From contig JBCCTU010000001.1 of the NCBI GenBank assembly GCA_039198065.1, positions 868,001 through 932,000 of the forward strand: a stretch of 64,000 bases of DNA. The letters run 5' to 3'. Numbering within the stretch: position 1 is the first letter of the stretch; each line of letters opens with the position of its first letter. The stretch is from CALHVX01 sp039198065 (GTDB taxonomy: Bacteria > Pseudomonadota > Gammaproteobacteria > Pseudomonadales > Azotimanducaceae). Made by a program: the position numbers and the translations under genes. Positions 23,701-32,155 of the stretch are shown in pieces. The notes beneath the pieces were generated by a model that was not told the origin of the DNA, did not search any database, and was given only the letters and a program-made list of their open reading frames with translations.

Positions 23701-25962
23701 ATGAGCGAAGTGACGAATCTAGCGAGCCCTCGGGAATCCCTGTCCCGTCTGCGCCAGCCTCGCGACGGCCGCACGGCAGGTGGCGAGGGCCAACAGCGTC
23801 TGTTGCTCGTCGACGATAAGCCGGCGTTGCTGAACAGTCTCTACGAGCTGGTTACCCTGAGCGGCTATGCGGCGGATCGCGCCCTCGGTGGTGCCGAGGC
23901 GCTGGAGCGGTTGGCGAAAGCTGACTACGACGTGGTATTGCTGGACCTCATCATGCCCGGCATCTCCGGCTACGACGTCCTAGAGTACGCGCGGGAGCGG
24001 CAGCTCAGCTGCAAGATCATCGTTGTATCCGGCGACGCGAGCTTCAACGGTGTGAAGCACGCGCTGCACTTTGGCGCCTTCGACTTCGTTAAAAAACCCT
24101 ATGAGGCGGCTGAGCTGATTGCGACGGTCGAGACGGCGCTGCGGCAGTGCGAGCTGGAAAGCCGCAACCTGAATATGGAGGCGCAGCTCAAAGACTCAGA
24201 GGAATTACACCGTTTCATCGTCAACAGTTCCCCAGACCTGGTGTACATGCTCGACCGGAATGGCTGCTTTACCTTCCTCAACGATCGGGTGGAATCGCTG
24301 CTCGGCTACAAGAAGGAAGCGCTGATCGGTAAGCACTACTCCGAGATTGTCGATGACGACCACCTGGAGCTTGCGCGCAATACCTTCAACGAACGGCGAA
24401 CCGGCGACCGGGCTGCGCGCAACGTGGAACTGCGCCTGAAAAGCCGGCTGCCCCGGCGCGGTGCGCGCTTCTTCAGCGCTCAGTCACTGTGGATCGAGCT
24501 CACAGCGATGGGCGTGTATACCGATCCTCAGGAACGAACGCGTTCGAAGTTCTCCGGAACCTACGGCACGGCTCGAGACATCACGGAACGAAAGGAAGCA
24601 GAAAGCGTTATCAACTTCCAGGCGTACCACGATCTCCTGACGCACCTTCCTAACCGAGCGCTCCTGAAAGACCGGCTGGCGATGGCGATCACCCATGCCC
24701 GCCGTAACAAGCGCAAGCTCGGCGTGATGTTCCTCGATCTGGATCGTTTCAAGATCGTCAACGACACGCTGGGACACAGTATGGGAGACCGGCTACTGAA
24801 AGCGGTAGCTAAGCGGCTCCAGGGGTGCCTACGTCGCGGTGACACGCTGGCGCGATTCGGCGGTGATGAGTTCATGCTGCTGTTGCCTGAGGTTCGGACT
24901 CAGGAGGACATCGTCGTGATCGCGACGAAGATTCTCGACCGGCTCAATGCGCCGTTTCTGATCGATGACCACGAGTTGTTCGTCGGCGCGAGTATTGGAA
25001 TTGCCGTCTACCCCGAGGCCGGTGAGTCGGAAGAAGCGCTGATTCAGAATGCCGATATCGCCATGTACCACATCAAGGGGCGAGGCAAGAACGGCTACCA
25101 GTTCTACAGCGAAGAGATGAACCACGAGTTTTCATCCCGGCTGTCGATCGAGCGCGAGTTGCGCAATGCCCTCGCTCGCTCTGAGTTGCGGGTTCACTAT
25201 CAGCCCCAGATTGACGCTGAAACCGGCCAGCTGATTGGGGTTGAAGCGCTGGTCCGCTGGCAGCACGGGAACCGTGGGCTGGTGCCCCCCTGCGAGTTTC
25301 TCGGTGTCGCTCGAGAAACTGGATTGATCGTCTCTATCGATGAGTACGTACAGGAGCAGGCGTTCAAGGATCTATCCCGTTGGCGCCAGTTGCCCGGGTG
25401 CCAGCTGCGCCTGTCGGTAAATCTGTCAACAACCCAGCTTGAGCAAGAAAGCTTCGTGGCCCGCTTCCTGAAGCGTATTCGCGACGCCTCGCTCGAGCCA
25501 GCCAGCGTCAAGGTCGAGATCACGGAAGACACGCTGATGCAGGACGTTGAAGTCATCGTCCCGAAACTGAAGGCGCTGCGGGCTGCAGGAATTCAGATTG
25601 CGATCGATGACTTTGGCACCGGCTACTCCTCGCTCAGTTATCTGCAGCACTTCCCAGTGAACACGCTGAAGATTGACCGAACCTTTGTGCGTGACATCCG
25701 GGCCGATCGAGGAGACGCGAGCATCATCGATGCAATCGTCGCGATGGCGCGCGGACTGAAAATGTCGCTGATTGCTGAAGGTGTCGAAACGCGCAACCAG
25801 CTGCAGTACCTCCGCGATCAGGGCTGTCGTGAGATTCAGGGGTATATCTTCTCCGAGGCGCTTCCGGCAACGGACATCAAGCGCCTCTTGCTTGATGACC
25901 CGTTTCCGCTGCGGCTAACGTCGCTCGTCGCCGATGACGCTGAGCAGCCTGTAGACGCGTGA
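23701..25962 (+). CDS. Response regulator with PAS, GGDEF and EAL domains
   Basis: A 753-residue cytoplasmic protein. A receiver domain (about 33-150) has the acidic pair Asp38-Asp39, phospho-acceptor Asp82 and Lys131. PAS follows (about 165-300), then GGDEF (305-475) and EAL (490-735). The GGDEF motif is intact (387-391) with an RxxD inhibitory site (378-381). The EAL domain keeps Glu515 (EAL), Asn574, Glu609, DDFGTGYSS, Lys657 and Glu693. Both cyclic-di-GMP synthesis and breakdown are therefore possible; which dominates cannot be told. No sensor kinase is adjacent. Its stop overlaps the GTG of the next gene. Confidence 0.92.
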   Translation: MSEVTNLASPRESLSRLRQPRDGRTAGGEGQQRLLLVDDKPALLNSLYELVTLSGYAADRALGGAEALERLAKADYDVVLLDLIMPGISGYDVLEYARERQLSCKIIVVSGDASFNGVKHALHFGAFDFVKKPYEAAELIATVETALRQCELESRNLNMEAQLKDSEELHRFIVNSSPDLVYMLDRNGCFTFLNDRVESLLGYKKEALIGKHYSEIVDDDHLELARNTFNERRTGDRAARNVELRLKSRLPRRGARFFSAQSLWIELTAMGVYTDPQERTRSKFSGTYGTARDITERKEAESVINFQAYHDLLTHLPNRALLKDRLAMAITHARRNKRKLGVMFLDLDRFKIVNDTLGHSMGDRLLKAVAKRLQGCLRRGDTLARFGGDEFMLLLPEVRTQEDIVVIATKILDRLNAPFLIDDHELFVGASIGIAVYPEAGESEEALIQNADIAMYHIKGRGKNGYQFYSEEMNHEFSSRLSIERELRNALARSELRVHYQPQIDAETGQLIGVEALVRWQHGNRGLVPPCEFLGVARETGLIVSIDEYVQEQAFKDLSRWRQLPGCQLRLSVNLSTTQLEQESFVARFLKRIRDASLEPASVKVEITEDTLMQDVEVIVPKLKALRAAGIQIAIDDFGTGYSSLSYLQHFPVNTLKIDRTFVRDIRADRGDASIIDAIVAMARGLKMSLIAEGVETRNQLQYLRDQGCREIQGYIFSEALPATDIKRLLLDDPFPLRLTSLVADDAEQPVDA

Positions 25963-27203
25963 GTCAGCCACCGAGAGGGTTCACTACGACCATCGTGCAT
26001 AGCGATCGGCAGCAGCCGATCGAGCACGGATCGCTGCAACAGCCTGTGCACAGCACCGTAGCCTACGGCTATGAACACGCCGAGGACCTTGCCGCGGTAT
26101 TCCAGGGCAAGCAGCCCGGGTACACCTATGGCCGGCAGATCAATCCGACGATCGAGGCGCTGCAGCGCAAGATTGATGGGATGGAAGGTGGGCTGGCAAC
26201 CGTTTGCTTTGGAACCGGTATGGCCGCCATCGGTACGGTGCTCTTCGCGTTGCTGCGGCAAGGCGATCACCTGATCGCGTCCAACTACCTGTTCGGGAAC
26301 ACCAACAGTCTGTTTCGGAGTTTCGAAAAACAGGGCATCTCGGTGTCCTTCGTCGACGCGACGCGGGCCGATGCGGTCGCCGAAGCGCTGACTCCGGCGA
26401 CCCGGCTGGTGTTCGTCGAGACCATCGCAAACCCGCGAACTCAGGTTGCGGCGCTGACGGAACTCGGTGCGCTCTGCGCCGAGCACGGGTTGGTCTACGT
26501 CGTCGACAATACAATGACGTCGCCGTTTCTGTTTCGTCCGGCAACGGTGGGTGCTTCGCTCGTGATCAACAGCCTCACTAAGTACATTGGGGGGCACGGC
26601 AATGCGCTTGGCGGTGCCGTGACGGAGGTCGGAAATTTCGACTGGACGCAGTTCGACGGCATTGATCCGCTGTACCGCAAAGGGGAGCCCGCGCGCTGGG
26701 GCATTACGCAGATCAAGAAGAAAGGGCTGCGCGACTTCGGCGCTGCCCTTGGACCCGAGCCCGCCCACCATCTGGGCATCGGTGCAGAAACCTTGGCGCT
26801 GCGGCTGACGCGTCAGTGCGAAACGGCCCGGCGGCTGACCGATTGGCTGGCCGAACAACCGGCGGTGCGGTGCGTGCACTATCCCGGTCGCCCAGAGCAT
26901 CCTCAGCATGCCCGCGCCGCCTCGCTGTTCCGCTACCCCGGGGCGCTGTTCAGCTTTGAGCTTAACGACGGCTGGGACATTTGGCGGGTTATGCGGGCCC
27001 TCAAAGTCGTCGTCAAGTCGAGCAACCTTGGGGACAACCGGACGCTGATCATTCCCGTGGCGCATACGATTTTTCATGAGGTTGGCCCGGAACGGCGCGC
27101 ATCCATGGGCATCGCCGACTCGCTGTTGCGGGTGAGCGTTGGTATTGAGGAAAACGAAGACCTGATCGCGGATTTCGAGCGCGCGTTCGCCGCGGCCGCG
27201 TGA
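25959..27203 (+). CDS. Cystathionine gamma-synthase family PLP enzyme
   Basis: A 414-residue enzyme of the Cys/Met-metabolism PLP family. The PLP lysine is Lys208 in SLTKYIGGHG, the cofactor aspartate is Asp183 (VVDNT), and Tyr57/Arg59 (YTYGR) from the neighbouring subunit are present. Members make or break C-S bonds in homoserine esters, cystathionine or methionine; the exact reaction is not determinable here. The sequence around 225-260 is longer than in E. coli MetB. The start is GTG, overlapping the previous stop by four bases. Confidence 0.87.
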   Translation: MSQPPRGFTTTIVHSDRQQPIEHGSLQQPVHSTVAYGYEHAEDLAAVFQGKQPGYTYGRQINPTIEALQRKIDGMEGGLATVCFGTGMAAIGTVLFALLRQGDHLIASNYLFGNTNSLFRSFEKQGISVSFVDATRADAVAEALTPATRLVFVETIANPRTQVAALTELGALCAEHGLVYVVDNTMTSPFLFRPATVGASLVINSLTKYIGGHGNALGGAVTEVGNFDWTQFDGIDPLYRKGEPARWGITQIKKKGLRDFGAALGPEPAHHLGIGAETLALRLTRQCETARRLTDWLAEQPAVRCVHYPGRPEHPQHARAASLFRYPGALFSFELNDGWDIWRVMRALKVVVKSSNLGDNRTLIIPVAHTIFHEVGPERRASMGIADSLLRVSVGIEENEDLIADFERAFAAAA

Positions 27204-27297
27204 CGAGCAGCGGCCCCGACGACCGCAGCTCAGTCAGGAATAGTAACCGCAGGATCGGCGAGCGACGGCGGAACTAAAGGCTAAAAGGGGGGAACGG

Positions 27298-28065
27298 ATG
27301 GGCGACAGACTCAGTGATCGGGTGGTAGTGGTTACTGGCGGTGCCGGGGCAATCGGCAAAGCCGTGGCACGCCGTTTTCTCAAAGAAGGCGCGCAGCTGT
27401 TGCTCGTTGACCATGACGAAGCGGCGCTGGCTGCGGCGGCCAACGAACTCGACAGTGGCGCGATTGCGACCTTCGCCGCCGACGTAACCCGTAGCGAAGA
27501 CAACCAGGCCATGTTTGCAGCTGCCATAGAGCGGTTCGGTGGTGTGGACGTGTTTCTGGCGAATGCCGGGATTGAGGGTCGCGTTGCACCGCTCACGGAC
27601 TATGACGAAGACGAGTTTGAGCGGGTCCTTGCGGTGAATGTCAAAGGCGTGTTTCTCGGGATTAAACACGCGGTGCCGGTGCTCGCAAACCGTGGTGGCG
27701 GCAGCATCGTTATCACCTCATCGGTTGCGGGTCTCCAGGGAACAGCCGGCGTCGGGGCTTACACCACCAGCAAGCATGCCGTGATTGGACTCATGCGTAC
27801 GGCAGCTCTTGAGGCTGCGCCGCACAAGGTACGGGTCAACACGGTCAATCCAGCGCCCGTGTACGGCCGAATGATGGAATCTCTCGAGGCCGGCCTGACC
27901 CCCGGTGATGCCACGGCGACGCGCTCGGCGCTCGAGAGCCGGATTCCGCTGGGTCGCTACGCAGAAGCGGACGACATCGCGTCGATCATGCTGTTCCTGG
28001 CGAGCGATGATGCGCGCTACGTCACCGGTTCGGTTTATGTTTCTGACGGCGGGTTGACTGCCTGA
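27298..28065 (+). CDS. Short-chain dehydrogenase/reductase
   Basis: A 255-residue classical SDR. The cofactor motif TGGAGAIG (about 13-20), the NAG stretch, a catalytic Ser (ITSSVAG), and the YTTSK active-site motif are all present. It carries out NAD(P)-dependent alcohol/ketone interconversion; the substrate is unknown. A strong purine ribosome site (AAAAGGGGGG) precedes the ATG. purC follows 18 bases later on the same strand, although no metabolic link is obvious. Confidence 0.88.
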   Translation: MGDRLSDRVVVVTGGAGAIGKAVARRFLKEGAQLLLVDHDEAALAAAANELDSGAIATFAADVTRSEDNQAMFAAAIERFGGVDVFLANAGIEGRVAPLTDYDEDEFERVLAVNVKGVFLGIKHAVPVLANRGGGSIVITSSVAGLQGTAGVGAYTTSKHAVIGLMRTAALEAAPHKVRVNTVNPAPVYGRMMESLEAGLTPGDATATRSALESRIPLGRYAEADDIASIMLFLASDDARYVTGSVYVSDGGLTA

Positions 28066-28083
28066 TCAGGGCGGTGGTCTGTC

Positions 28084-29025
28084 ATGGGATTGCGACTGCC
28101 CGAACACCCGCTACTGAGCACGGAGCTTGCGTTACCGAACCGCCGGCAGGGTAAGGTTCGGGATCTCTACGATGTGTCTTTAGGCAGCGGTGAAGCTGCC
28201 CTGTTGCTGGTAGCTACGGATCGGGTGAGTGCCTTCGACGTCGTGCTTGGCAGCGGTTTGCCTGGAAAGGGCGTGGTGCTCACGCAGCTGAGCCGATTCT
28301 GGTTCGAGCGCTTCGCGAGCTACGGCCCGAATCACCTGCTGTCTACGGATGTGGGCGACGTACCAGGGCTAACGCCCGTGGAGCGCGATTTGCTCGCCGG
28401 TCGCATCATGCTCTGTCGCAGGACCCAGGTTGTGCCGATCGAATGCATAGCCCGCGGCTACCTTGCCGGCAGTGGCTGGAAGGACTATCAGAACACCGGG
28501 ACACTGTGCGGCGTTGAACTTCCCCCGGGGCTCGAGCGCGCGTCGAAGCTACCGGAGGCGATCTTTACGCCATCGACCAAAGCAGCCAGTGGCCATGACG
28601 AGAACATCGACTTTAGCTCAGCAGCTGCGCTCGTTGGGGTCGACACCATGATGCAACTGCGAGAGCGAACGCTCGCGCTCTATGGCGCGGCCGCTACCCA
28701 TGCCGAAGGCGTCGGCCTGCTGCTCGCGGATACGAAGTTTGAGTTTGGCCTGTTGCCCGGGGCGGACGAGCCGGTGTTAATCGATGAGGCCTGTACCCCC
28801 GACAGCTCTCGCTTCTGGCCGAAAGATGACTGGAAGGCTGGGCACGAACCGCCGAGCTTCGATAAACAGATCGTGCGGAACTTTCTTGAGGCTGAGGTCG
28901 ATGCCGGTCGTTGGAATCGCGAGGCGCCCGGACCGATGCTACCAACTGCGGTGCTTCGGCAGACGCTTGACCGCTACCTCGAGGCCTACGAGCGGCTGGT
29001 CGGTCACCCTCTGGTCCGACGCTGA
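28084..29025 (+). CDS. purC: Phosphoribosylaminoimidazole-succinocarboxamide synthase (SAICAR synthase)
   Basis: A 313-residue SAICAR synthase of the longer type (about 300 residues), not the 237-residue E. coli form. The N-terminal RQGKVRDLYD nucleotide-binding block, the substrate-binding IPIECIARGYLAGSGW region and DEACTPDSSRFW are conserved. It joins aspartate to CAIR with ATP in step 8 of purine synthesis. The next open frame begins three bases after its stop. Confidence 0.95.
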   Translation: MGLRLPEHPLLSTELALPNRRQGKVRDLYDVSLGSGEAALLLVATDRVSAFDVVLGSGLPGKGVVLTQLSRFWFERFASYGPNHLLSTDVGDVPGLTPVERDLLAGRIMLCRRTQVVPIECIARGYLAGSGWKDYQNTGTLCGVELPPGLERASKLPEAIFTPSTKAASGHDENIDFSSAAALVGVDTMMQLRERTLALYGAAATHAEGVGLLLADTKFEFGLLPGADEPVLIDEACTPDSSRFWPKDDWKAGHEPPSFDKQIVRNFLEAEVDAGRWNREAPGPMLPTAVLRQTLDRYLEAYERLVGHPLVRR

Positions 29026-29028
29026 GCC

Positions 29029-29811
29029 GTGCACTGGGACGACTACAAGCGGCGCTGCGACCAACCGGACCACTGGTCACGCTGGTTCCTCACGCAGCTA
29101 CTGGCCCTGGCGCCAACGCCCGCGGTTGAGACTGAGCTTAGAGCGGTGCTGCAGTCGACCCCGATTCCGAAACCGCGCGATCATCGCGGCGGAGCGGCGA
29201 CCGACATGTTCGTCGTGTCGCTGTCGGGCGATCTGGTCAGTTCGCTGATCAACAGGATACGCGCTGCTACCGACGAACCGGCTATGGCGCTGCCAGCGGC
29301 CCTTCAACAGCGCGGGCTCGGCGGTTTCGCGGAGGCACTGGCGGAGTATCTCGACTACCGATATCAGGATGCGGGACACAGATTCCGAGAGCTAGAGCAA
29401 CGGGAACACTGGAAAGGAGGATCGAAGATGGGTCAGGCCGGGGAAACAGTGATGCAGCTGATTGATGCGTTCAACCGCAACGATCTCGATGCGATCGTCG
29501 CCTGCTTTGCAGAGGACGCCGTGTATCACAACATGCCCATGGAACCGTTGACCGGTACGGCCGCCATTCGGGCCGGGCTTCAGGTGTTCCTGAATGACGC
29601 TACCGCAGTGGAATGGATTGTTCACCATCTCCTTGAGAGTGCCGACGGTACGGTACTGACGGAACGGTTGGATCGCTTTGAACTTAATGGTCGCTGGCTC
29701 GAGATCCCTGTGATGGGCACCTTTGAAGTTGATGGGTCGCGCATCCGCGCCTGGCGCGACTACTTCGATCTTGCCGACTTCCAGCGCCAGATGGCGGCGC
29801 TTACCCCCTGA
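29029..29811 (+). CDS. Unknown N-terminal domain in frame with an epoxide-hydrolase-like domain
   Basis: One uninterrupted frame of 260 codons starts at GTG 29029, three bases after the purC stop. Residues 1-133 match no family I know; they are polar to mixed, without membrane segments. Residues 134-260 are the limonene-epoxide-hydrolase-like domain described at 29428. An almost perfect ribosome site sits just before codon 134, so the downstream domain may be made separately, with the 133-residue part being a fused extension or a gene that has lost its stop codon. Both readings fit the sequence. Confidence 0.5.
   Translation: MHWDDYKRRCDQPDHWSRWFLTQLLALAPTPAVETELRAVLQSTPIPKPRDHRGGAATDMFVVSLSGDLVSSLINRIRAATDEPAMALPAALQQRGLGGFAEALAEYLDYRYQDAGHRFRELEQREHWKGGSKMGQAGETVMQLIDAFNRNDLDAIVACFAEDAVYHNMPMEPLTGTAAIRAGLQVFLNDATAVEWIVHHLLESADGTVLTERLDRFELNGRWLEIPVMGTFEVDGSRIRAWRDYFDLADFQRQMAALTP
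29414..29430 (+). promoter_or_regulatory. Internal ribosome-binding site and start codon
   Basis: AAGGAGG at 29414-29420 lies 7 bases before ATG 29428, an ideal Shine-Dalgarno arrangement and among the best matches in the window. It lies inside an open frame and favours translation of the hydrolase-like domain as its own protein. Confidence 0.75.
29428..29811 (+). CDS. Limonene-1,2-epoxide hydrolase-like protein
   Basis: A 127-residue SnoaL/LEH-fold protein when read from ATG 29428, matching the usual family length. The catalytic set of Rhodococcus limonene-epoxide hydrolase can be aligned by eye: Tyr33 and Asn35 (VYHNMP), Arg80 and Asp82 (ERLDRF), and Asp111 (WRDYFD). The family adds water to epoxides without metal or covalent intermediate. 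The natural substrate here is unknown. It ends 13 bases before the biotin carboxylase ATG and may belong to the same acyl-CoA operon. Confidence 0.75.
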   Translation: MGQAGETVMQLIDAFNRNDLDAIVACFAEDAVYHNMPMEPLTGTAAIRAGLQVFLNDATAVEWIVHHLLESADGTVLTERLDRFELNGRWLEIPVMGTFEVDGSRIRAWRDYFDLADFQRQMAALTP

Positions 29812-29824
29812 GGAACCGGTCGCG

Positions 29825-31165
29825 ATGATCACCCGGCTGTTCGTTGCGAACCGCGGCGCGGTGGCGCACCGGATTGTTCGCAGCTGTCGCACGCTTGGCA
29901 TCGACACGCGGGTCCCGTTTACCCCCAGCGAGGCTAATGCGCCGTTCGTTGAGGCTGCCGGCGCGGGCGTTCCGCTACCGGAACCGCCGCCGAATCCCTA
30001 TCTCGATGGCGCAACGCTGATCCAGCTGGCAAAGCAGCAACGCTGCGACGCGATTCACCCGGGCTACGGGTTTCTTGCCGAGCAGGCGGACTTTGCAGCG
30101 GCCGTGCGCGCCGCAGGACTGATTTTCGTTGGTCCGAGTACGGAGCTGATTGCCGAACTCGGCGACAAAGCCAACGCGCGCCGGCGGCTGGCTTCGCTCG
30201 GTCTGCCGGTGTTCAAAGGCAGTCCGCCGCTTCGCGATGAGACGGAGCTTGCCCAATGGGCCGATCGACTCGGGCTGCCGCTGCTGATCAAACCGGTTGC
30301 CGGCGGTGGTGGTATCGGCATGCGCCTGGTTCGTGACCGGGCGCAGCTGGCGTCAGAGTTTGCAACGGCGCGACGGCTGGCCGCAGCGACCTTCACCGAC
30401 GACCGGGTCTTTCTGGAGCGATTCGTAGAGCGTGGCCGGCACATCGAGCTACAGCTCCTTGGAGTTGGCGACGGAAAGGTGGTCGCCTTCGGGGAACGGG
30501 AGTGTTCGGTCCAGCGGCGCCAGCAAAAACTCATCGAAGAGAGTCCCGCGCCGGGGATTAGCGGGCCGGAGCTCGACGTCCTGACGGCGCGTGCCGTCAC
30601 AGCCTTTGAGCAACTCGGGTACGAAAGCCTCGGCACCCTCGAGCTGTTGCGCGATGAGGCCGGCGCCTACGGGGTACTTGAGGTCAACACCCGGCTGCAG
30701 GTGGAACACGGCGTGACGGAAGCCGTGTATGGAACGGACCTCGTAGCCTTGCAGCTGCGGGCCGCTGTTGGAGAACAGCTTGACGCTCCGGGACCACCGC
30801 GCGGGCACTCGATCGAGGCCCGGATCTACGCCGAAGACACGATCCGTCAGCTGCCATCGACGGGCACCTTAAGCGAGCTGCGCTGGCCTCGCATGACCGG
30901 TATACGGGTCGAGCCTGCCTATGGGCAGGGCCAAAGCCTGGGCCCCCATTTTGATCCGCTCCTCGGCAAGCTCATCAGCTGGGCCCCGGGCCGGGATCTT
31001 GCCATCGGTCAGCTGCGAACCGCGTTGAAAGCGCTGCGCGTCGAGGGTGTCCAGACCAATGTGCGACAGCTCGAAGCGATCCTTGGCAGTGATCGCTTCG
31101 CCAGCGGCCGCTGGACAACGGATCAGCTCGACGGACGTCCTAGGATCGCCCAGAGCTTGAGCTAA
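29825..31165 (+). CDS. Biotin carboxylase subunit (stand-alone)
   Basis: A 446-residue ATP-grasp biotin carboxylase: VANRGAVAHRI at the start, AIHPGYGFLAE, a Gly-rich ATP loop GGGGIGM, and EVNTRLQVEHGVTE near the metal-binding residues. It would carboxylate biotin with ATP and bicarbonate. The segment after the first helix (about 29-60) is poorly conserved, and Ile replaces the usual Arg in the Gly-rich loop. It ends after the carboxylase domain, with no biotinyl carrier domain. A carboxyltransferase gene lies 1 kb downstream. The start is ATG 29825; a longer frame upstream overlaps the LEH gene. Confidence 0.85.
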   Translation: MITRLFVANRGAVAHRIVRSCRTLGIDTRVPFTPSEANAPFVEAAGAGVPLPEPPPNPYLDGATLIQLAKQQRCDAIHPGYGFLAEQADFAAAVRAAGLIFVGPSTELIAELGDKANARRRLASLGLPVFKGSPPLRDETELAQWADRLGLPLLIKPVAGGGGIGMRLVRDRAQLASEFATARRLAAATFTDDRVFLERFVERGRHIELQLLGVGDGKVVAFGERECSVQRRQQKLIEESPAPGISGPELDVLTARAVTAFEQLGYESLGTLELLRDEAGAYGVLEVNTRLQVEHGVTEAVYGTDLVALQLRAAVGEQLDAPGPPRGHSIEARIYAEDTIRQLPSTGTLSELRWPRMTGIRVEPAYGQGQSLGPHFDPLLGKLISWAPGRDLAIGQLRTALKALRVEGVQTNVRQLEAILGSDRFASGRWTTDQLDGRPRIAQSLS

Positions 31166-31199
31166 GCGCCTAATTTACCCTAGAAAATCAGTCGCGCGG

Positions 31200-31229
31200 G
31201 GTCACAAAAAGGTCACGACCGGCGGTCGT
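31200..31229. promoter_or_regulatory. Possible operator: direct and inverted repeats upstream of enoyl-CoA hydratase
   Basis: GGTCAC occurs at 31200-31205 and 31211-31216, exactly 11 bases (one helical turn) apart. It runs straight into ACGACC-GGC-GGTCGT (31215-31229), a perfect inverted repeat. The cluster lies in the 168-base gap between the biotin carboxylase and enoyl-CoA hydratase genes, so it could be a regulator site; the inverted repeat lacks a T-run and is not a terminator. Confidence 0.35.
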
Positions 31230-31333
31230 TCGAGGCTGGGTGCCATGCTAAATTGCACTGCTGATTTTCGAACATCTTCTCGGGCATCCGTTTGAGTATT
31301 TGGGCGATGCACCGGGGATAGGGGAGAGCTTGC

Positions 31334-32137
31334 ATGAGTGATCTGGTAACGGTATCGGTCGAAGGTGGCGTCGCGGACGTCCGCTTGAATCGGGTAGAGA
31401 AGTACAACGCCCTGAGTCCGGACATGTTCAAAGCCATCATCGAAACCGGCGAAGCGTTGGCACAGCGCAGCGACGTTCGGGTCGTGGTCCTGTCGGGTAA
31501 TGGTCGCGGTTTCTGTGCCGGGCTTGATATGGGTAGTTTCCAGGGTATGGAGGATCGGGCGGACAGCAACGGTTCAACGCAGACCTTGCTTGAGCGCGAC
31601 GAGCGCCCGGAAAATCACGCGCAGCGTCCTGCCTACGTCTGGAAACGACTGCCGGTGCCGGTCATTGCTGCCATGCACGGGGTTGCCTACGGCGGCGGGC
31701 TACAGGTTGCCCTCGGCGCCGATATTCGCTTTGCGGCGCCGGACGCGAAGCTGTCGATCATGGAGATCAAGTGGGGGCTGATCCCCGACATGAGCCTGAC
31801 GCAAACGCTGCGCGGCCTCATCCCCCTTGATGTTGCCAAGGAGCTGACCTTCACCGGGCGCATCTTATCGGGCGAGGAAGCCAAGGCGTTGGGCCTGGTT
31901 ACTCACGTGGTCGACGATCCCCTCGCCGCGGCCCTTGAGCTCGCGCGGGAAATCGCCAGCAAGTCTCCGGATGCGATTCGTCGGGGCAAGGCGCTCTACG
32001 AACAGAGTTGGTTTGCGGACGAGCGTACCGGCCTTGAACTCGAATCGGTGCTGCAGACCGAACTTATCGGCAGTCCCAACCAGGCCGAAGCAATCCGCGC
32101 CAACTTCGAGAAGCGTGCGGCTCAGTTCCAGGACTGA
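31334..32137 (+). CDS. Enoyl-CoA hydratase/isomerase (crotonase) family protein
   Basis: A 267-residue crotonase-fold enzyme. The oxyanion-hole segments are seen (GRGFCAGLDMGSF and HGVAYGGGLQVALGADIRFA), followed by MEIKWGLIPDMSL in the second active-site loop. The position of the usual second catalytic Glu is taken by the Pro-Asp-Met sequence, as in some isomerase-type members, so hydratase versus isomerase activity is open. It lies between the carboxylase and carboxyltransferase genes and likely works on the same CoA esters. GGGGAGAG precedes the ATG. Confidence 0.88.
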   Translation: MSDLVTVSVEGGVADVRLNRVEKYNALSPDMFKAIIETGEALAQRSDVRVVVLSGNGRGFCAGLDMGSFQGMEDRADSNGSTQTLLERDERPENHAQRPAYVWKRLPVPVIAAMHGVAYGGGLQVALGADIRFAAPDAKLSIMEIKWGLIPDMSLTQTLRGLIPLDVAKELTFTGRILSGEEAKALGLVTHVVDDPLAAALELAREIASKSPDAIRRGKALYEQSWFADERTGLELESVLQTELIGSPNQAEAIRANFEKRAAQFQD

Positions 32138-32155
32138 GCACGCTCCGAACTGCGC

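Noticed and set aside
25836..27077. 413-codon minus-strand frame across the PLP enzyme gene
   Set aside because: Shadow of a GC-rich gene on the opposite strand; the sense frame has all PLP motifs.
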